Shown: positions 1 to 9,011, numbered from the stretch's first letter. The stretch: 64,000 bases of DNA from Mesorhizobium sp. J428 (GCF_024699925.1 NZ_JAJOMX010000001.1:2952001-3016000), one strand, 5' to 3'. The notes: a model not told the origin generated them from the letters alone. A program made the numbers and translations.

Positions 1-1
1 G

Positions 2-79
2 CTGGACAATGTCGCCTCCATCGAAACCAGCTTCGCGCTGGGGCAGATTAAACGTGCAGAGGTGCTGCCGCTGGGGTAG
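2..79 (+). CDS. Lrp/AsnC-family regulator, C-terminal tail (partial)
   Basis: Only the last 25 codons are present because the window edge cuts the gene. The tail contains IETSFALGQIKRAEVLPL, which matches the conserved end of the ligand-binding (RAM) domain of Lrp/AsnC transcription factors, where 'ETSFAL...LPL' is typical. The stop is TAG at 77-79. The DNA-binding half lies outside the window, so the effector and target cannot be judged. The 165 bases that follow, up to the convergent IclR gene, contain nothing recognisable. Confidence 0.6.
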   Translation: MDNVASIETSFALGQIKRAEVLPLG

Positions 80-244
80 ACTCGGGGGGCTGAATGGCTG
101 GTGAGCAGCAGCGCTGTACTAACCGCGAGACAATGCCGGCGCCGTTCACCTGTGTCGGAACGTCAACCGTTGGCTACCAGTTCGTGGCGTCCTAGCTGAG
201 AACGTCCGACAGTTCATCGCATGACCGTGGTTCGAAGCTTTGAT

Positions 245-1064
245 TCATTTGTTTGCCAGGATGTCGGGACCGCGCTCCGCCCGTCTCAGATCATAATCAC
301 CGGCGGCCAATTCGCGGGATAGGTCCGTAGCCGTATCAACAAGGAGCTGCTTGTACGATTCAACCGCATCCTGAAAGCTGAGCGCTGACCTGAGCCAGAT
401 GACCGTCAGGCAGGCGATCACGGATTGGCCGTGATAAATCGGTGCTGACATGCTCATCGTGTCGGCACGAAACCCCTGCTTCCGAAAGCCGACGCCCAGC
501 TTTCTGCTTTGGTCCAGTAATGTATCCAACTCGCCGTCTCGGCTCGTGAGAGGGCCCTGTGCGTTGTGGCGATACTTCAGGCCCTGCAGCACCTTGTCTC
601 GTTCTTCCGGCGGCGAGAAAGCCAGATAGGCGCGGCCGCTTGCCGTCTCGATCATCGGGAGCTTTGTTCCAACCATTCCCCGGTCGAGAGCGTACGGACT
701 GAGGTAGTAGGTCGATTCTCGTACTTCCATCTGGTCGTATGTACGGCACCATGAGATCGACAGGCCATAGAATGCGCTTACCCAGTCGCACCATCGCTGG
801 TACGACGACATGGCAAACCCAGTCGGCGTCCCTAAAGCCGGAGCTAAGCGATTTCGCATGCAGCGCCACGCGCCATTTTTCTGAAAGTCGGTCACGCGTG
901 ACGAAGCGAAGTTCTTCCATCGTCTCCAGCAGCCGATAAACCGTCGCGCGCGGATAGCCGGTCGCTTCGGCGATCTCACCGGCCTTGACGCCGTCACGCT
1001 GATTAATCGTCTGCAGAATTCTAAAGGCCCGCCCTACTGCGCGGACGTGTTTGGTATCCGACAT
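245..1064 (-). pseudogene. IclR-family transcriptional regulator, frameshifted
   Basis: Two overlapping minus-strand frames together make one IclR protein. The first, from ATG 1064 (MSDTKHVRAVGRAF), carries the winged HTH (GEIAEATGYPRATVYRLL) and the start of the effector domain. The second supplies the rest: VRESTYYLSPYALDRG, then SGRAYLAFSPPEERDKVL, ending at TGA 245. The frame changes near 735-760, between 'WPVDL' and 'MEVREST'. Total length is 820 nt, a net +1. It lies divergent to the FAH gene at 1339 and would be the natural regulator of the aromatic module. As read, the product would have the HTH but no complete effector domain. A single-base sequence error is an equally good explanation. 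Confidence 0.8.
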
Positions 1065-1150
1065 CAGCGCACCTTGGGCACCCACAGATTTCTGATGGCA
1101 ACCGTCATCATGCCGGCCCCCAGCGGCGATCACCATCCAAACCCTAATAT

Positions 1151-1182
1151 CCGCCTATTAAGAGGCGGTGTCCACCTGGCGG
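1151..1182. promoter_or_regulatory. candidate operator between iclR and the FAH gene
   Basis: An imperfect palindrome CCGCCT-ATTAAG-AGGCGG (1151-1168) lies in the divergent gap between the IclR gene (start 1064) and the FAH gene (start 1339). It is directly followed by the 14-mer TGTCCACCTGGCGG (1169-1182), which recurs exactly at 3267-3280 in front of the extradiol dioxygenase gene of the same module. The position suits a shared operator, but no protein can be assigned from sequence alone. Confidence 0.35.
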
Positions 1183-1338
1183 GCAAGGTTCACATAGGGG
1201 CTTATGGCACAACTCGTGACCGGTACATTGCGGTCGCCAACGATCCCCAAGCCGCTCGCCGACGGGAGAGTCGGCCGGCGCGCCGGAGGGCCATTGCCAG
1301 ACGCCGGATCGTCTGCGTGAACAACCAGGAGGACAGAG

Positions 1339-2181
1339 ATGCGGATCAGCTCATATCAAAGGCCCGACGGCATCGTCTCCTTCGGCGTGGTCGAAGGAGA
1401 CGTGATATCAGAAGCGAGCGAAGAAATTCGGGCGACGTATCGGGACGTGCGTGGGTTGCTTGAGGCTGGTGCGGCCGCCGAACTGAAATCGACCGGAACC
1501 ACGTTTCGCCTCGGCGAAGTCAGCCTGTTGCCGCCTATCCTCCAGCCGGACAAGATCATCTGCATCGGCTTGAACTACATGTCCCATATCAAGGAAACGG
1601 GGCGCGACAAGCCGGAATATCCATCCATCTTCACGCGCTATCCGTCCTCGATCGTCGGTCACCGTCAATCTCTGGTGCGGCCCACAGTTTCGGACCAGTT
1701 CGATTTCGAGGGCGAGCTGGCCGTCATCATCGGCAAGCGAACCCGAGCTGTGTCAAGCGCCGACGCCATGAAACATGTCGCTGGTTACACGTGCCTGAAT
1801 GACGGCTCGATCCGCGACTACCAGCGTCACACGACCCAGTTCTGGTCAGGGAAAAACTTCGTCGGCACTGGTTCGATGGGCCCCTGGCTGGTGACGGCCG
1901 ACGAGTTCGGAGATCCGGCAACCAGAACGCTCCAAACCCGCCTGAACGGTGAAATGGTCCAGGACGCGGCCATTTCAGACCTGGCCTTTTCCGTTCCCGA
2001 GCTTGTCGCATACCTCTCCATCGTGACCGAATTGCTGCCGGGCGACGTGATTGCAACCGGAACGCCAGGTGGAGTCGGTGTCTTTCGCAATCCGAAGCTT
2101 TTCATGAAGCCGGGTGACGAAGTCGAAGTCGATATCAGCGGTATTGGCACCTTGCGCAACACTGTCGTGGCGGAAGGCTGA
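1339..2181 (+). CDS. fumarylacetoacetate hydrolase (FAH) family protein
   Basis: A 280-aa cytoplasmic enzyme of the FAH superfamily, which hydrolyses, decarboxylates or isomerises the acyl-pyruvate or oxo-dienoate products of ring cleavage using a divalent metal. Seen here are the hallmark segments GLNYMSHIKE (about residue 77), FDFEGELAVIIGKR (metal-ligand Glu residues, about 121-134) and the C-terminal IATGTPGGVG. A strong ribosome site (aggagg) lies 8 bases before the ATG at 1339. Its neighbours, an extradiol dioxygenase and an FAD hydroxylase, suggest a role after meta-cleavage. Whether it acts as hydrolase, decarboxylase or hydratase cannot be told. The upstream gap holds the candidate operator at 1151-1182. 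Confidence 0.85.
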   Translation: MRISSYQRPDGIVSFGVVEGDVISEASEEIRATYRDVRGLLEAGAAAELKSTGTTFRLGEVSLLPPILQPDKIICIGLNYMSHIKETGRDKPEYPSIFTRYPSSIVGHRQSLVRPTVSDQFDFEGELAVIIGKRTRAVSSADAMKHVAGYTCLNDGSIRDYQRHTTQFWSGKNFVGTGSMGPWLVTADEFGDPATRTLQTRLNGEMVQDAAISDLAFSVPELVAYLSIVTELLPGDVIATGTPGGVGVFRNPKLFMKPGDEVEVDISGIGTLRNTVVAEG

Positions 2182-2194
2182 AGATGCAACGGGT

Positions 2195-3193
2195 ATGCTC
2201 ATGACAGTCCCGTGTTCTCAGGAAGCCATCGTGATCCGAACCGCCGGCGGGCCTGAAGCCCTGCAACTGGATCGCGTTCCGATCCCGATCGTGACGGCTG
2301 GAATGGTGCTGATCCGCGTGACAGCTGCTGGCGTCAACCGACACGACGTCAATCAACGGATCGCTGGCAAACATACCGATGGGACGCCAATTCCCGGTCT
2401 CGAGGTCTGTGGCGAAGTCGTGAGTCTCGGCGAAGGAGTGACCGAGCCCAGGCTCGGAGATCGTGTAATGGCACTGGTTCAAGGAGGCGGCTACGGTCAG
2501 TATGTGGCCGCTTCGGCGGCCCTTGCGTTGCCGGCACCGACAAGTCTGACTGACACCGAAGCAGCTTCTCTGCCGGAAGCCCTCTTCACGACATGGTGGA
2601 ACTATTTCGGGTTGATGGCGCTCGAAAAGGATCAGTATGCACTGATACACGGCGGCACGAGCGGCGTTGGGCACCTGGCGTTGCAGGCATTGTCCAGCCT
2701 TGGTTACAAGCCTATCGCGACAGCAGGGTCACTTGTCAAAGTGGCGGCTGCGCTCGAATTTGGAGCCCTGGCGGCCTTTTCCTACTCAGATCCTGACCTG
2801 GCAAACAAAGTAATGACCGCAACGGCCGGTCAGGGAATCTCGGCATTGCTGGACATGTCGGGCGGAGCGCATATCGAACAGGACGTCGCGATGATGGCCG
2901 AAGACGGATGGATCGCTCACCTGTCTGGCGGAACCGGGGAATTCAAACTGCCGTTGCGCACCGTTATGGCTCGAAGGATCAGGCTGACGGGCTCGCTGCT
3001 GCGCCCCTTGCCGCTCGACCGCAAGCGGCGCATCGCCGAAAAATTGCGGCACGAGGTTCTGCCGCTGGTCGGCACGAAAATCCGCCCGCGGATCGCGGCT
3101 GAATTCAATCTTGCCCGTGCCGCGGAGGCGCATCGCCTGCTCGAGGAGGGGCAGCAAATCGGCAAGATCGTATTGCGTGTGGCTGACCAGTGA
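2195..3193 (+). CDS. MDR-family NAD(P)H:quinone oxidoreductase-like protein
   Basis: About 332 aa of the zinc-independent medium-chain dehydrogenase/reductase (QOR) type. The N-terminal GroES-like fold carries AAGVNRHDVNQR and PGLEVCGEVVSLGEGV. The Rossmann domain has HGGTSGVGHLALQ, the usual NADPH-binding loop. There is no zinc-binding cysteine cluster. The start is ATG 2195, or ATG 2201 two codons on; the frame is open further upstream, but that overlaps the FAH gene. It begins 13 bases after the FAH stop, so the two are probably co-transcribed. The family reduces quinones or alpha,beta-unsaturated ketones; the true substrate is unknown. Confidence 0.8.
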   Translation: MLMTVPCSQEAIVIRTAGGPEALQLDRVPIPIVTAGMVLIRVTAAGVNRHDVNQRIAGKHTDGTPIPGLEVCGEVVSLGEGVTEPRLGDRVMALVQGGGYGQYVAASAALALPAPTSLTDTEAASLPEALFTTWWNYFGLMALEKDQYALIHGGTSGVGHLALQALSSLGYKPIATAGSLVKVAAALEFGALAAFSYSDPDLANKVMTATAGQGISALLDMSGGAHIEQDVAMMAEDGWIAHLSGGTGEFKLPLRTVMARRIRLTGSLLRPLPLDRKRRIAEKLRHEVLPLVGTKIRPRIAAEFNLARAAEAHRLLEEGQQIGKIVLRVADQ

Positions 3194-3266
3194 GGCTTCG
3201 GTCGCCTGAAGGCAGCCTTTGGACAGAAGAGGTCGCACGAAAGGCGAGACGGCTTGAAGGTTTCTC

Positions 3267-3280
3267 TGTCCACCTGGCGG
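3267..3280. promoter_or_regulatory. second copy of the TGTCCACCTGGCGG motif
   Basis: Exact copy of the 14-mer found at 1169-1182. It lies in the 213-base gap between the MDR gene and the extradiol dioxygenase gene, with a partial echo, GTGTCCACGCC, about 12 bases downstream. The repeated presence in the two non-coding gaps of one pathway suggests a regulator site. Confidence 0.3.
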
Positions 3281-3406
3281 ACTGAAGAGAGTGTCCACGC
3301 CACATCCGCGCCTGCGCCTGTAACATGCGCTGAGTGGTTCGACATGTACGGCTCGCGCGTCCGGAAGAGCAACGCGACCTCTGAACTGAATGCGATGGAG
3401 TGATCG

Positions 3407-4387
3407 ATGTCCCTGATCTCGCTTGGATATATTGGTGTAAACTCCCGCCGTACCGACGAGTGGGCGTCATTCGCAACAAACCTTCTGGGAATGCAGCAGG
3501 TCGATCGTGGCGGGGCGGGGCGACTGTTCCGCATGGACGACCGGAAGCAGCGGCTCGTCGTAACTGGCGAAGGTGACGAGGGGCTTGCCTTCATGGGCTG
3601 GGAGACAGCGTCTTCAGCTCATCTGGATGCTTTCGCCTCCATGCTCGAAAACGCGGGTGTTGGGGTGAAGGAGCATGGCCCGGCGCTTGCCGATGAAAGG
3701 CATGTCGGAAGGTTGATTTCTTTCCATGACCCTGATGGCAACCGGCTGGAGGCTTTTTGCGACCCCGAGATTGCCGAAACGCCATTCCTGGCCGGGCGCC
3801 CGATCTCGGGCTTCAAGACAGGCACGCTGGGCATGGGCCACGCCGTGCTGCATGTCGAGAATGTGCAGGGTATCCTACATTTCTATCGCGACCTTCTCGG
3901 CTTTCGGGTCACCGATTACGGCCTCACGCCATACCCCCTCTATTTCTTCCATCTCAACGGGCGACACCACAGCTTCGCCATGGTCGGTTCGGGCCGCAAA
4001 GGGTTGCATCACTTCATGGTCGAGTTGCTGTCGCTGGATGATGTCGGGCAAGGCTACGATATCGCTCAGACAACGGATGGGCGCATCGCCTATACCCTTG
4101 GCCGCCATGCCAACGATCACATGCTGAGCTTCTACGCCACCACCCCGTCGGACTTCTTCGTCGAGTATGGATGGGGCGCGACAGTCATAGATCCGGAGAC
4201 ATGGAGACCGTTCGAAACGAGCGAGGGGCCGTCCACCTGGGGTCACGAGCGGCTTTATCTGCCGGAGACCTCTCCCGTGCGAACACGAATGCGCGAGATG
4301 CGCTTCAAGAATGCCGAGAACGGTTTCCGTGCACCGGATCCCGGTCCGAATTGTGCCTGGTTAGACAGGGTCGTGGGGCGCGAGTAG
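3407..4387 (+). CDS. type I extradiol ring-cleavage dioxygenase (VOC superfamily)
   Basis: A 326-aa two-domain protein with the size and layout of BphC/HsaC-type catechol 2,3-cleaving enzymes, which open a dihydroxylated ring next to the diol using Fe(II) and O2. The catalytic C-terminal half shows all three expected iron ligands: His145 in GMGHAVLHV, His201/202 in KGLHHFMVEL, and Glu253 in FFVEYGWGA, plus HANDHMLSFY (second-sphere His). The N-terminal half (residues 1-125) is the degenerate repeat. A ribosome site (ggag) precedes ATG 3407. With the hydroxylase at 5311 and the FAH protein at 1339 it would form a hydroxylation, meta-cleavage and hydrolysis route. The aromatic substrate is not resolved. 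Confidence 0.9.
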   Translation: MSLISLGYIGVNSRRTDEWASFATNLLGMQQVDRGGAGRLFRMDDRKQRLVVTGEGDEGLAFMGWETASSAHLDAFASMLENAGVGVKEHGPALADERHVGRLISFHDPDGNRLEAFCDPEIAETPFLAGRPISGFKTGTLGMGHAVLHVENVQGILHFYRDLLGFRVTDYGLTPYPLYFFHLNGRHHSFAMVGSGRKGLHHFMVELLSLDDVGQGYDIAQTTDGRIAYTLGRHANDHMLSFYATTPSDFFVEYGWGATVIDPETWRPFETSEGPSTWGHERLYLPETSPVRTRMREMRFKNAENGFRAPDPGPNCAWLDRVVGRE

Positions 4388-4432
4388 CTGCAGGTTTTAT
4401 CCAGCGTGCGACCACAACGCGTCCTCCGGGTT

Positions 4433-5146
4433 TCAGGTTGCCTCCGGGTCGTCCACATCGCTCTCATCCAGGATGCTCGCGTGCTTCAGCACATCGAGGA
4501 AAAGTTGGACGGAAAGCATGATGATGCCGGATTTCTTGATTTTCCGGTCGTCAATCCAGGCCAGGACCATTTCGTCGAAAAACCCGAGCCAGGCCCGGAC
4601 CGCCGCGACGAGATGCGGTTTGGGATTGGTCACGCCGTACATATCGCGCAGCACGAGAAGTATGAATTCGTGGCGCGAAGCTTCCCAGATTGCGCGCACC
4701 TCATTGCTGATGCTGCCGCGGACGTGGAACTTATAGGACGCGGGCCGTTGAACGATGACGTCCATATGCCTCGACAGGCATGCCGCGAGCTTCGCATCGG
4801 CTGTCGGCTCAGGGCGGCGCTCTTGGTGCACGAGGGCCAGGCGCTGAGCGGCTCGCCTCGAGACCTCCGCGTAGAAGGCCATTTTCGACTTGAAGTAGTG
4901 AAAGAGCAGTCCGTGTGCGACACCGGCCGCATTGGTAATTTCATCAACCGATACCTGGCCAAGTTCACGTTCGTTGAAAAGCACATCCCCTGCCTGGAGG
5001 AGCTTTTCGCGGGCAGCATCCGCCTTGGCGGCCGCATTGGGCGACCGCCTCCTGCCAACCTGATTGGATCTGGCACTGTCTGGTTTCATCAGGCGCATCC
5101 TGGGTTCGTCTGCGTGGGTCATAGCGCCTTCGACAGCTAATTGCAT
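4433..5146 (-). CDS. TetR-family transcriptional regulator
   Basis: Up to 237 aa. A basic N-terminus leads into a TetR HTH (VSVDEITNAAGVAHGLLFHYFKSKMAFYAEV) and an all-helical ligand domain. It is divergent from the FAD hydroxylase (5311) and very probably binds the paired palindromes at 5252-5293. The start is uncertain: ATG 5146 has no clear ribosome site, while ATG 5122 is preceded by GAAGG and may be the real start. Its 3' end is convergent with the dioxygenase gene, 45 bases away. The likely effector is the hydroxylase substrate or a product, by analogy with other divergent TetR pairs. Confidence 0.85.
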   Translation of the reverse strand: MQLAVEGAMTHADEPRMRLMKPDSARSNQVGRRRSPNAAAKADAAREKLLQAGDVLFNERELGQVSVDEITNAAGVAHGLLFHYFKSKMAFYAEVSRRAAQRLALVHQERRPEPTADAKLAACLSRHMDVIVQRPASYKFHVRGSISNEVRAIWEASRHEFILLVLRDMYGVTNPKPHLVAAVRAWLGFFDEMVLAWIDDRKIKKSGIIMLSVQLFLDVLKHASILDESDVDDPEAT

Positions 5147-5251
5147 CGGTCACGTGGGCGGGGCCCGCGTGCCTTGCTGCCTGACGTTCTCCACTCGGCA
5201 GCGTGGGCTGTCCCCGCGAAGACCGAGGGACAAAAAGACAAGAAGCCAAGA

Positions 5252-5293
5252 TTGACTGACAGTCAACGTTATGGTTGATTGACTGGCAGTCAG
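5252..5293. promoter_or_regulatory. tandem palindromic operator, probably for the divergent TetR
   Basis: Two near-identical palindromes share the core TGACTG-R-CAGTCA. The first is TTGACTG-A-CAGTCAA at 5252-5266 with perfect 7-base arms; the second is TTGACTG-G-CAGTCAG at 5279-5293. Their centres (5259 and 5286) are 27 bases apart. They lie between the TetR start and the hydroxylase start, and the second copy ends 17 bases before ATG 5311, where a bound repressor would block transcription. Confidence 0.75.
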
Positions 5294-5310
5294 CTGAGTG
5301 GGAGGAGCTC

Positions 5311-7080
5311 ATGACGAACAGCGCGGTAGAGGTGGCCATTATTGGCGCCGGCCCCGTAGGCCTTAGCGCCGCCGCCTTGCTTCAGAGGCTGGCTACCTCC
5401 TGCGTTGTGTTCGATCGCAATCCGTCGACTTCTTTTCATCCCCGCGGACACGTGATCACCGCGCGCACGATGGAAATCTTCCGACAGATTGGCATCGAGA
5501 ACGAGATCAGCAGCGTTTCCTTACCGATCGAAAAGCATGCAGGCGTCGGTTTCATGACCAGCCTTTCGGGCGAGGAGATCGGCGTGATCTGGACCCGACC
5601 CGATCGCAGGCCGGAGCTCGAAGAACTCGCAATTAGCCCGTGCCTGAAGCGGTCCTGCCCCCAAGACATGCTGGAGCCAGTCTTGCGGCGGCATGTCGAA
5701 TCCGTCCCCGGGCACGACTTGCGCTTCTCGACCGAGATCACGGCGATTCTCCAGCGCGACGATCGAGTTGATCTTCACTGGCGTGCCGCTGGCGGCGAAA
5801 CCGGGACCTGTACCGCAAAGTATGTGATCGCGGCCGACGGCGCGCGCAGCTTTGCACGCGAGCAACTCGGAGTCGGAGCTAGCGGTGGCTCGATGGGCCA
5901 GCAGATCGGCGTCTACTTCAAAGCGGATCTGCTCCGCTTTACCAAGGGGCGGCCTTACCTGCTCTGGTGGATCTACAATGCGACCACGAGTGGCGTCTTC
6001 ATATCGCTCGATGGCCGTTATCGCTGGACCTACAACTTCGCCTACGGCGAAACTGATAACAGGCAAGACTTTACGCGAGAGCGCTGCGAGGCGATCATCA
6101 AGGCCGCGATCGGCTCGCAGGATGTCGACATCGACATCCAGAGCATCATGCCTTGGAGAATGCAGGCTCGGATAGCCGACAAGTTCCAGAGCGGACGCGT
6201 CTTCTTTGCCGGCGATGCGGCCCATCCGCTGCCGCCCACCGGCGGGCAGGGAATGAACACCGGCATAGCCGACGTTCACAATCTGGCCTGGAAGCTTGCT
6301 CTCGTGCTGCGTGGGGACGCGCCAGCCGCAATCCTGGAGACGTATGGCGAGGAGCGAATGCCCATCGCGCGGTTCAACGTCGCCCAGAGCGTACGCAACG
6401 CCGAGAAGATGGCGGCTTCTGGATTGGCCGGCATGTTGTCGGACAACAAGGATGTGACCAGCAGGATCGAAAGTGACGAAAGCGATGTGGTAAGGGCACG
6501 CCTAGCCGCCGCAATTCCGGACCAAAGGGAGCACTTCGACTATCCTGGCCAGACGTTCGGATATGTCTACAGATCGGCCCTGATAGCAGACGACGGCGCC
6601 GAGTATGAACCTCACTCGGTTCGCGACTACATTCCGTCAGCGCGCCCCGGCCAACGTGCCCCGCATTTCTGGCTTGCTGGAAGGGAAGGCACGCTCATGT
6701 CCTCGCTCGATCTCTTTGCACTCTCCGAGTTCACCCTGTTGGTCGGAGCGGATGGGAAGCTTTGGAAGGATGCATTCAGCGAAGTTCTCGACGAACTCGG
6801 CCTCAGCGGGCGGGCGCACATCATCGAGAAGGATGATGGTCTGCGGGCGGTCGACGCCGACTGGCTTGAACTTTACGGCATCCAGTCGACGGGCGCAGTC
6901 CTGGTCCGCCCGGACGGACATGTGGCGTGGCGCGCGTCGTCGCAGCCTGATGATGTCAGTGACGACTTACGACGCGAGTTGCAGCGGGCGACCGGCAGGT
7001 TTGTAGACGCGCGGAAGGTCAGCATTCCGGCGGTTCCTCTTGCCGCTCAGGCGAAGTCGAACTTGCAGGTCACAGAGTAG
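5311..7080 (+). CDS. FAD-dependent aromatic hydroxylase (MhpA/TfdB/PheA type)
   Basis: A 589-aa class A flavoprotein monooxygenase that would add a hydroxyl to a phenolic ring using NAD(P)H and O2. Seen: N-terminal dinucleotide fold VAIIGAGPVGLS (GxGxxG, residues 12-17), substrate-side segment FHPRGHVITARTMEIFRQ, and the FAD/NADPH 'GD' motif FFAGDAAHPLPPTGGQGMN at about residue 300. The last 190 residues form the thioredoxin-like C-terminal domain of phenol-hydroxylase relatives, ending in a VLVRPDGHVAWR strand. ATG 5311 follows a strong ggaggag site; an upstream ATG at 5275 lies inside the operator and is less likely. It is the likely entry step for the dioxygenase encoded at 3407. Confidence 0.9.
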   Translation: MTNSAVEVAIIGAGPVGLSAAALLQRLATSCVVFDRNPSTSFHPRGHVITARTMEIFRQIGIENEISSVSLPIEKHAGVGFMTSLSGEEIGVIWTRPDRRPELEELAISPCLKRSCPQDMLEPVLRRHVESVPGHDLRFSTEITAILQRDDRVDLHWRAAGGETGTCTAKYVIAADGARSFAREQLGVGASGGSMGQQIGVYFKADLLRFTKGRPYLLWWIYNATTSGVFISLDGRYRWTYNFAYGETDNRQDFTRERCEAIIKAAIGSQDVDIDIQSIMPWRMQARIADKFQSGRVFFAGDAAHPLPPTGGQGMNTGIADVHNLAWKLALVLRGDAPAAILETYGEERMPIARFNVAQSVRNAEKMAASGLAGMLSDNKDVTSRIESDESDVVRARLAAAIPDQREHFDYPGQTFGYVYRSALIADDGAEYEPHSVRDYIPSARPGQRAPHFWLAGREGTLMSSLDLFALSEFTLLVGADGKLWKDAFSEVLDELGLSGRAHIIEKDDGLRAVDADWLELYGIQSTGAVLVRPDGHVAWRASSQPDDVSDDLRRELQRATGRFVDARKVSIPAVPLAAQAKSNLQVTE

Positions 7081-7160
7081 GAGCCGCCACCGAACGTCGG
7101 ATGATAACCGGCCACCTCATTCCATAGCATTCGTCATTACTTTCTCAGGGAGGAGAAGAA

Positions 7161-8171
7161 ATGAAGACGATCATGAACGTGAAAGCGGCAGCAGTCGGTA
7201 TGATTGCAGCCATGATCTGCGGCTCCGGCGGGTATGCGGCCGACAAGTCGGTGACATTTGCGCTGCCTGCCCAGTCGCTGCTGTTCAGCCCGTTCTACGT
7301 GGCCGATGACAAGGGTTTCTTCAAGGAAGAAGGATTGGACGTCAAGACGACCGTGGTGGCAGGCCCGGGAACCGTCACCGCGGTTCTGAGCGGCAGCGCG
7401 GATATCGGATCTATCGCGGGTGCCGTCATCGTGGCGGCGGCGGCGAAGAACCAGCGGGTCGACATCATCGGCCTGACCCAAAGTTCGTTCAGCACCGAAA
7501 TCGTCCTGAGCAAGGAAGCGGCGGCGAAGACCGGCATCTCGCCGACGGCGAGCGATGCCGACCGGGCCAAGGCCCTCAAAGGTCTTACGATCGGAGTCGA
7601 TGCTGTCGGTGGGCTTCCTCACGGATACCTGCGCTTCATCGCCAAAAAGGTGGGTCTGAATGCCGACAAGGACATGACCGTTACGCCGCTGCAGCCACCC
7701 GCAATGATCTCCGCGCTGCAGCAGGGGCGCATCGACGGGTTCGTCTTTTCTCAGCCCTTTACCTTGCAGGCGACAAATGAAGGCGCCGTCAAGTGGTTCT
7801 CCGGCATCCGTGGTGACCTGCCCGAGTTGAATCCAAATCTGTACAATGTCGTCATCGCGCATTCTGGATACTGCAAGGAGAATGCGGAGACCTGCACCAA
7901 GTTCATGAGGGCCGTCGGCAAAGCGATGACGCTCATCAAGGACAAGCCGGACGATGCGTTGGCATCGCTGCAAAAGGTGTTCGCCAAGATGCCGCCCGAA
8001 ATACTGAAGGAATCTTTCAAGGCAACAGCCGGCCTCACGCTGCCGCAGGCGACTGTCAGTGAGCAGGCGGTGACGAATACAATAGACTATGCCAAGGCCG
8101 CCGGCATGATACCCGAGGGCACTCAGCTGCCCGAGGCCAAGAGCTTCTTCGATAACTCCTACATCAAGTGA
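7161..8171 (+). CDS. ABC transporter substrate-binding protein (NMT1/SsuA/TauA type)
   Basis: A 336-aa periplasmic binding protein. Residues 1-26 are a Sec signal peptide (hydrophobic AAAVGMIAAMICGSGGYA, then AADKS). The mature start VTFALPAQSLLFSPFYVADDKGFF and GSADIGSIAGAVI are characteristic of the NMT1/SsuA/TauA family, which binds small sulfonates, pyrimidine precursors, nitrate or aromatic acids. It is the first gene of a complete importer (permease 8178, ATPase 9012, second permease 9803) and lies 80 bases after the hydroxylase, with a strong gggaggag ribosome site. Context suggests uptake of an aromatic acid. Confidence 0.88.
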   Translation: MKTIMNVKAAAVGMIAAMICGSGGYAADKSVTFALPAQSLLFSPFYVADDKGFFKEEGLDVKTTVVAGPGTVTAVLSGSADIGSIAGAVIVAAAAKNQRVDIIGLTQSSFSTEIVLSKEAAAKTGISPTASDADRAKALKGLTIGVDAVGGLPHGYLRFIAKKVGLNADKDMTVTPLQPPAMISALQQGRIDGFVFSQPFTLQATNEGAVKWFSGIRGDLPELNPNLYNVVIAHSGYCKENAETCTKFMRAVGKAMTLIKDKPDDALASLQKVFAKMPPEILKESFKATAGLTLPQATVSEQAVTNTIDYAKAAGMIPEGTQLPEAKSFFDNSYIK

Positions 8172-8177
8172 CATTCG

Positions 8178-9008
8178 ATGATTGCTCTGCGCCCGGACCA
8201 GAGATTGGCGCCGGCAACGCCGGCGAGAGAGTCACGGCATGCGGTCCTGGATCGGCTCGTGGTCGTTGCTCTCTTGCTGGCGAGCTGGCAGATCGGCAGC
8301 GTCTACACCGGCCCACAATGGATAAGTTCTCCGCTGCTCGTCAGCGAACAGCTATTGCTGTGGTTCGGCTCGGGCGAGATCCTCTATCACCTGGGTTACA
8401 CATTGCTGGCGGCGGTGCTCGGGTTCCTCATCGGAGCAATTCCGGGCGCAATTCTCCCGTTCGCCATACGTCGCTTGCCGTTCGTGGCAGCGGTTCTGGA
8501 GCCATTCATGCTGGCGGGGTATGCGATACCCAAACTCGCGCTCATTCCGATCCTCGTCATCTGGTTCGGCATCGGCATCTGGTCGAAGGTGGCGCTCGTT
8601 GCGAGCGTGAGCTTCTTTCTGGTCTACTTCAACACGATGGCCGGCGTGCGTTCCATATCGCCTCATCTGGTGCGCGTGGCCGAGATCATGGGAGCCAGCG
8701 ATCGGCAGGTCTCTCGTCTCATTGTCTTTCCAGCGACGCTGGCCTTTGTATTCAACGGGATCAGAGTGTCTCTCCCGCTAAGCATCGGCGGCGCCGCCAT
8801 AGCGGAGATGTTCACCTCCAATGCCGGTCTCGGCTACCTGATCCAACTCTCGGCAACCAACTTCGATCCCACCGGATCATTCGCGGCCCTCGCTGTGCTT
8901 GCTGCCCTGGTCGCAGGTGCGAACATCGTCGTCGATGTGCTGGAGGGCCGATTACAAGCTTGGAAGCCGAAAAATGACGACCTTCTGCACGGAGGATTGC
9001 CCACATGA
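8178..9008 (+). CDS. ABC transporter permease (SsuC/TauC type)
   Basis: A 276-aa inner-membrane protein with about six hydrophobic segments. The EAA-type cytoplasmic loop is seen as VRVAEIMGASDRQVSRLIVFPAT, the contact site for the ATPase. The stretch YAIPKLALIPILVIWFGIG is typical of SsuC/TauC/NrtB permeases. It begins six bases after the binding protein's stop. With the second permease at 9803 it would form a heterodimeric channel. Confidence 0.88.
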   Translation: MIALRPDQRLAPATPARESRHAVLDRLVVVALLLASWQIGSVYTGPQWISSPLLVSEQLLLWFGSGEILYHLGYTLLAAVLGFLIGAIPGAILPFAIRRLPFVAAVLEPFMLAGYAIPKLALIPILVIWFGIGIWSKVALVASVSFFLVYFNTMAGVRSISPHLVRVAEIMGASDRQVSRLIVFPATLAFVFNGIRVSLPLSIGGAAIAEMFTSNAGLGYLIQLSATNFDPTGSFAALAVLAALVAGANIVVDVLEGRLQAWKPKNDDLLHGGLPT

Positions 9009-9011
9009 TGA

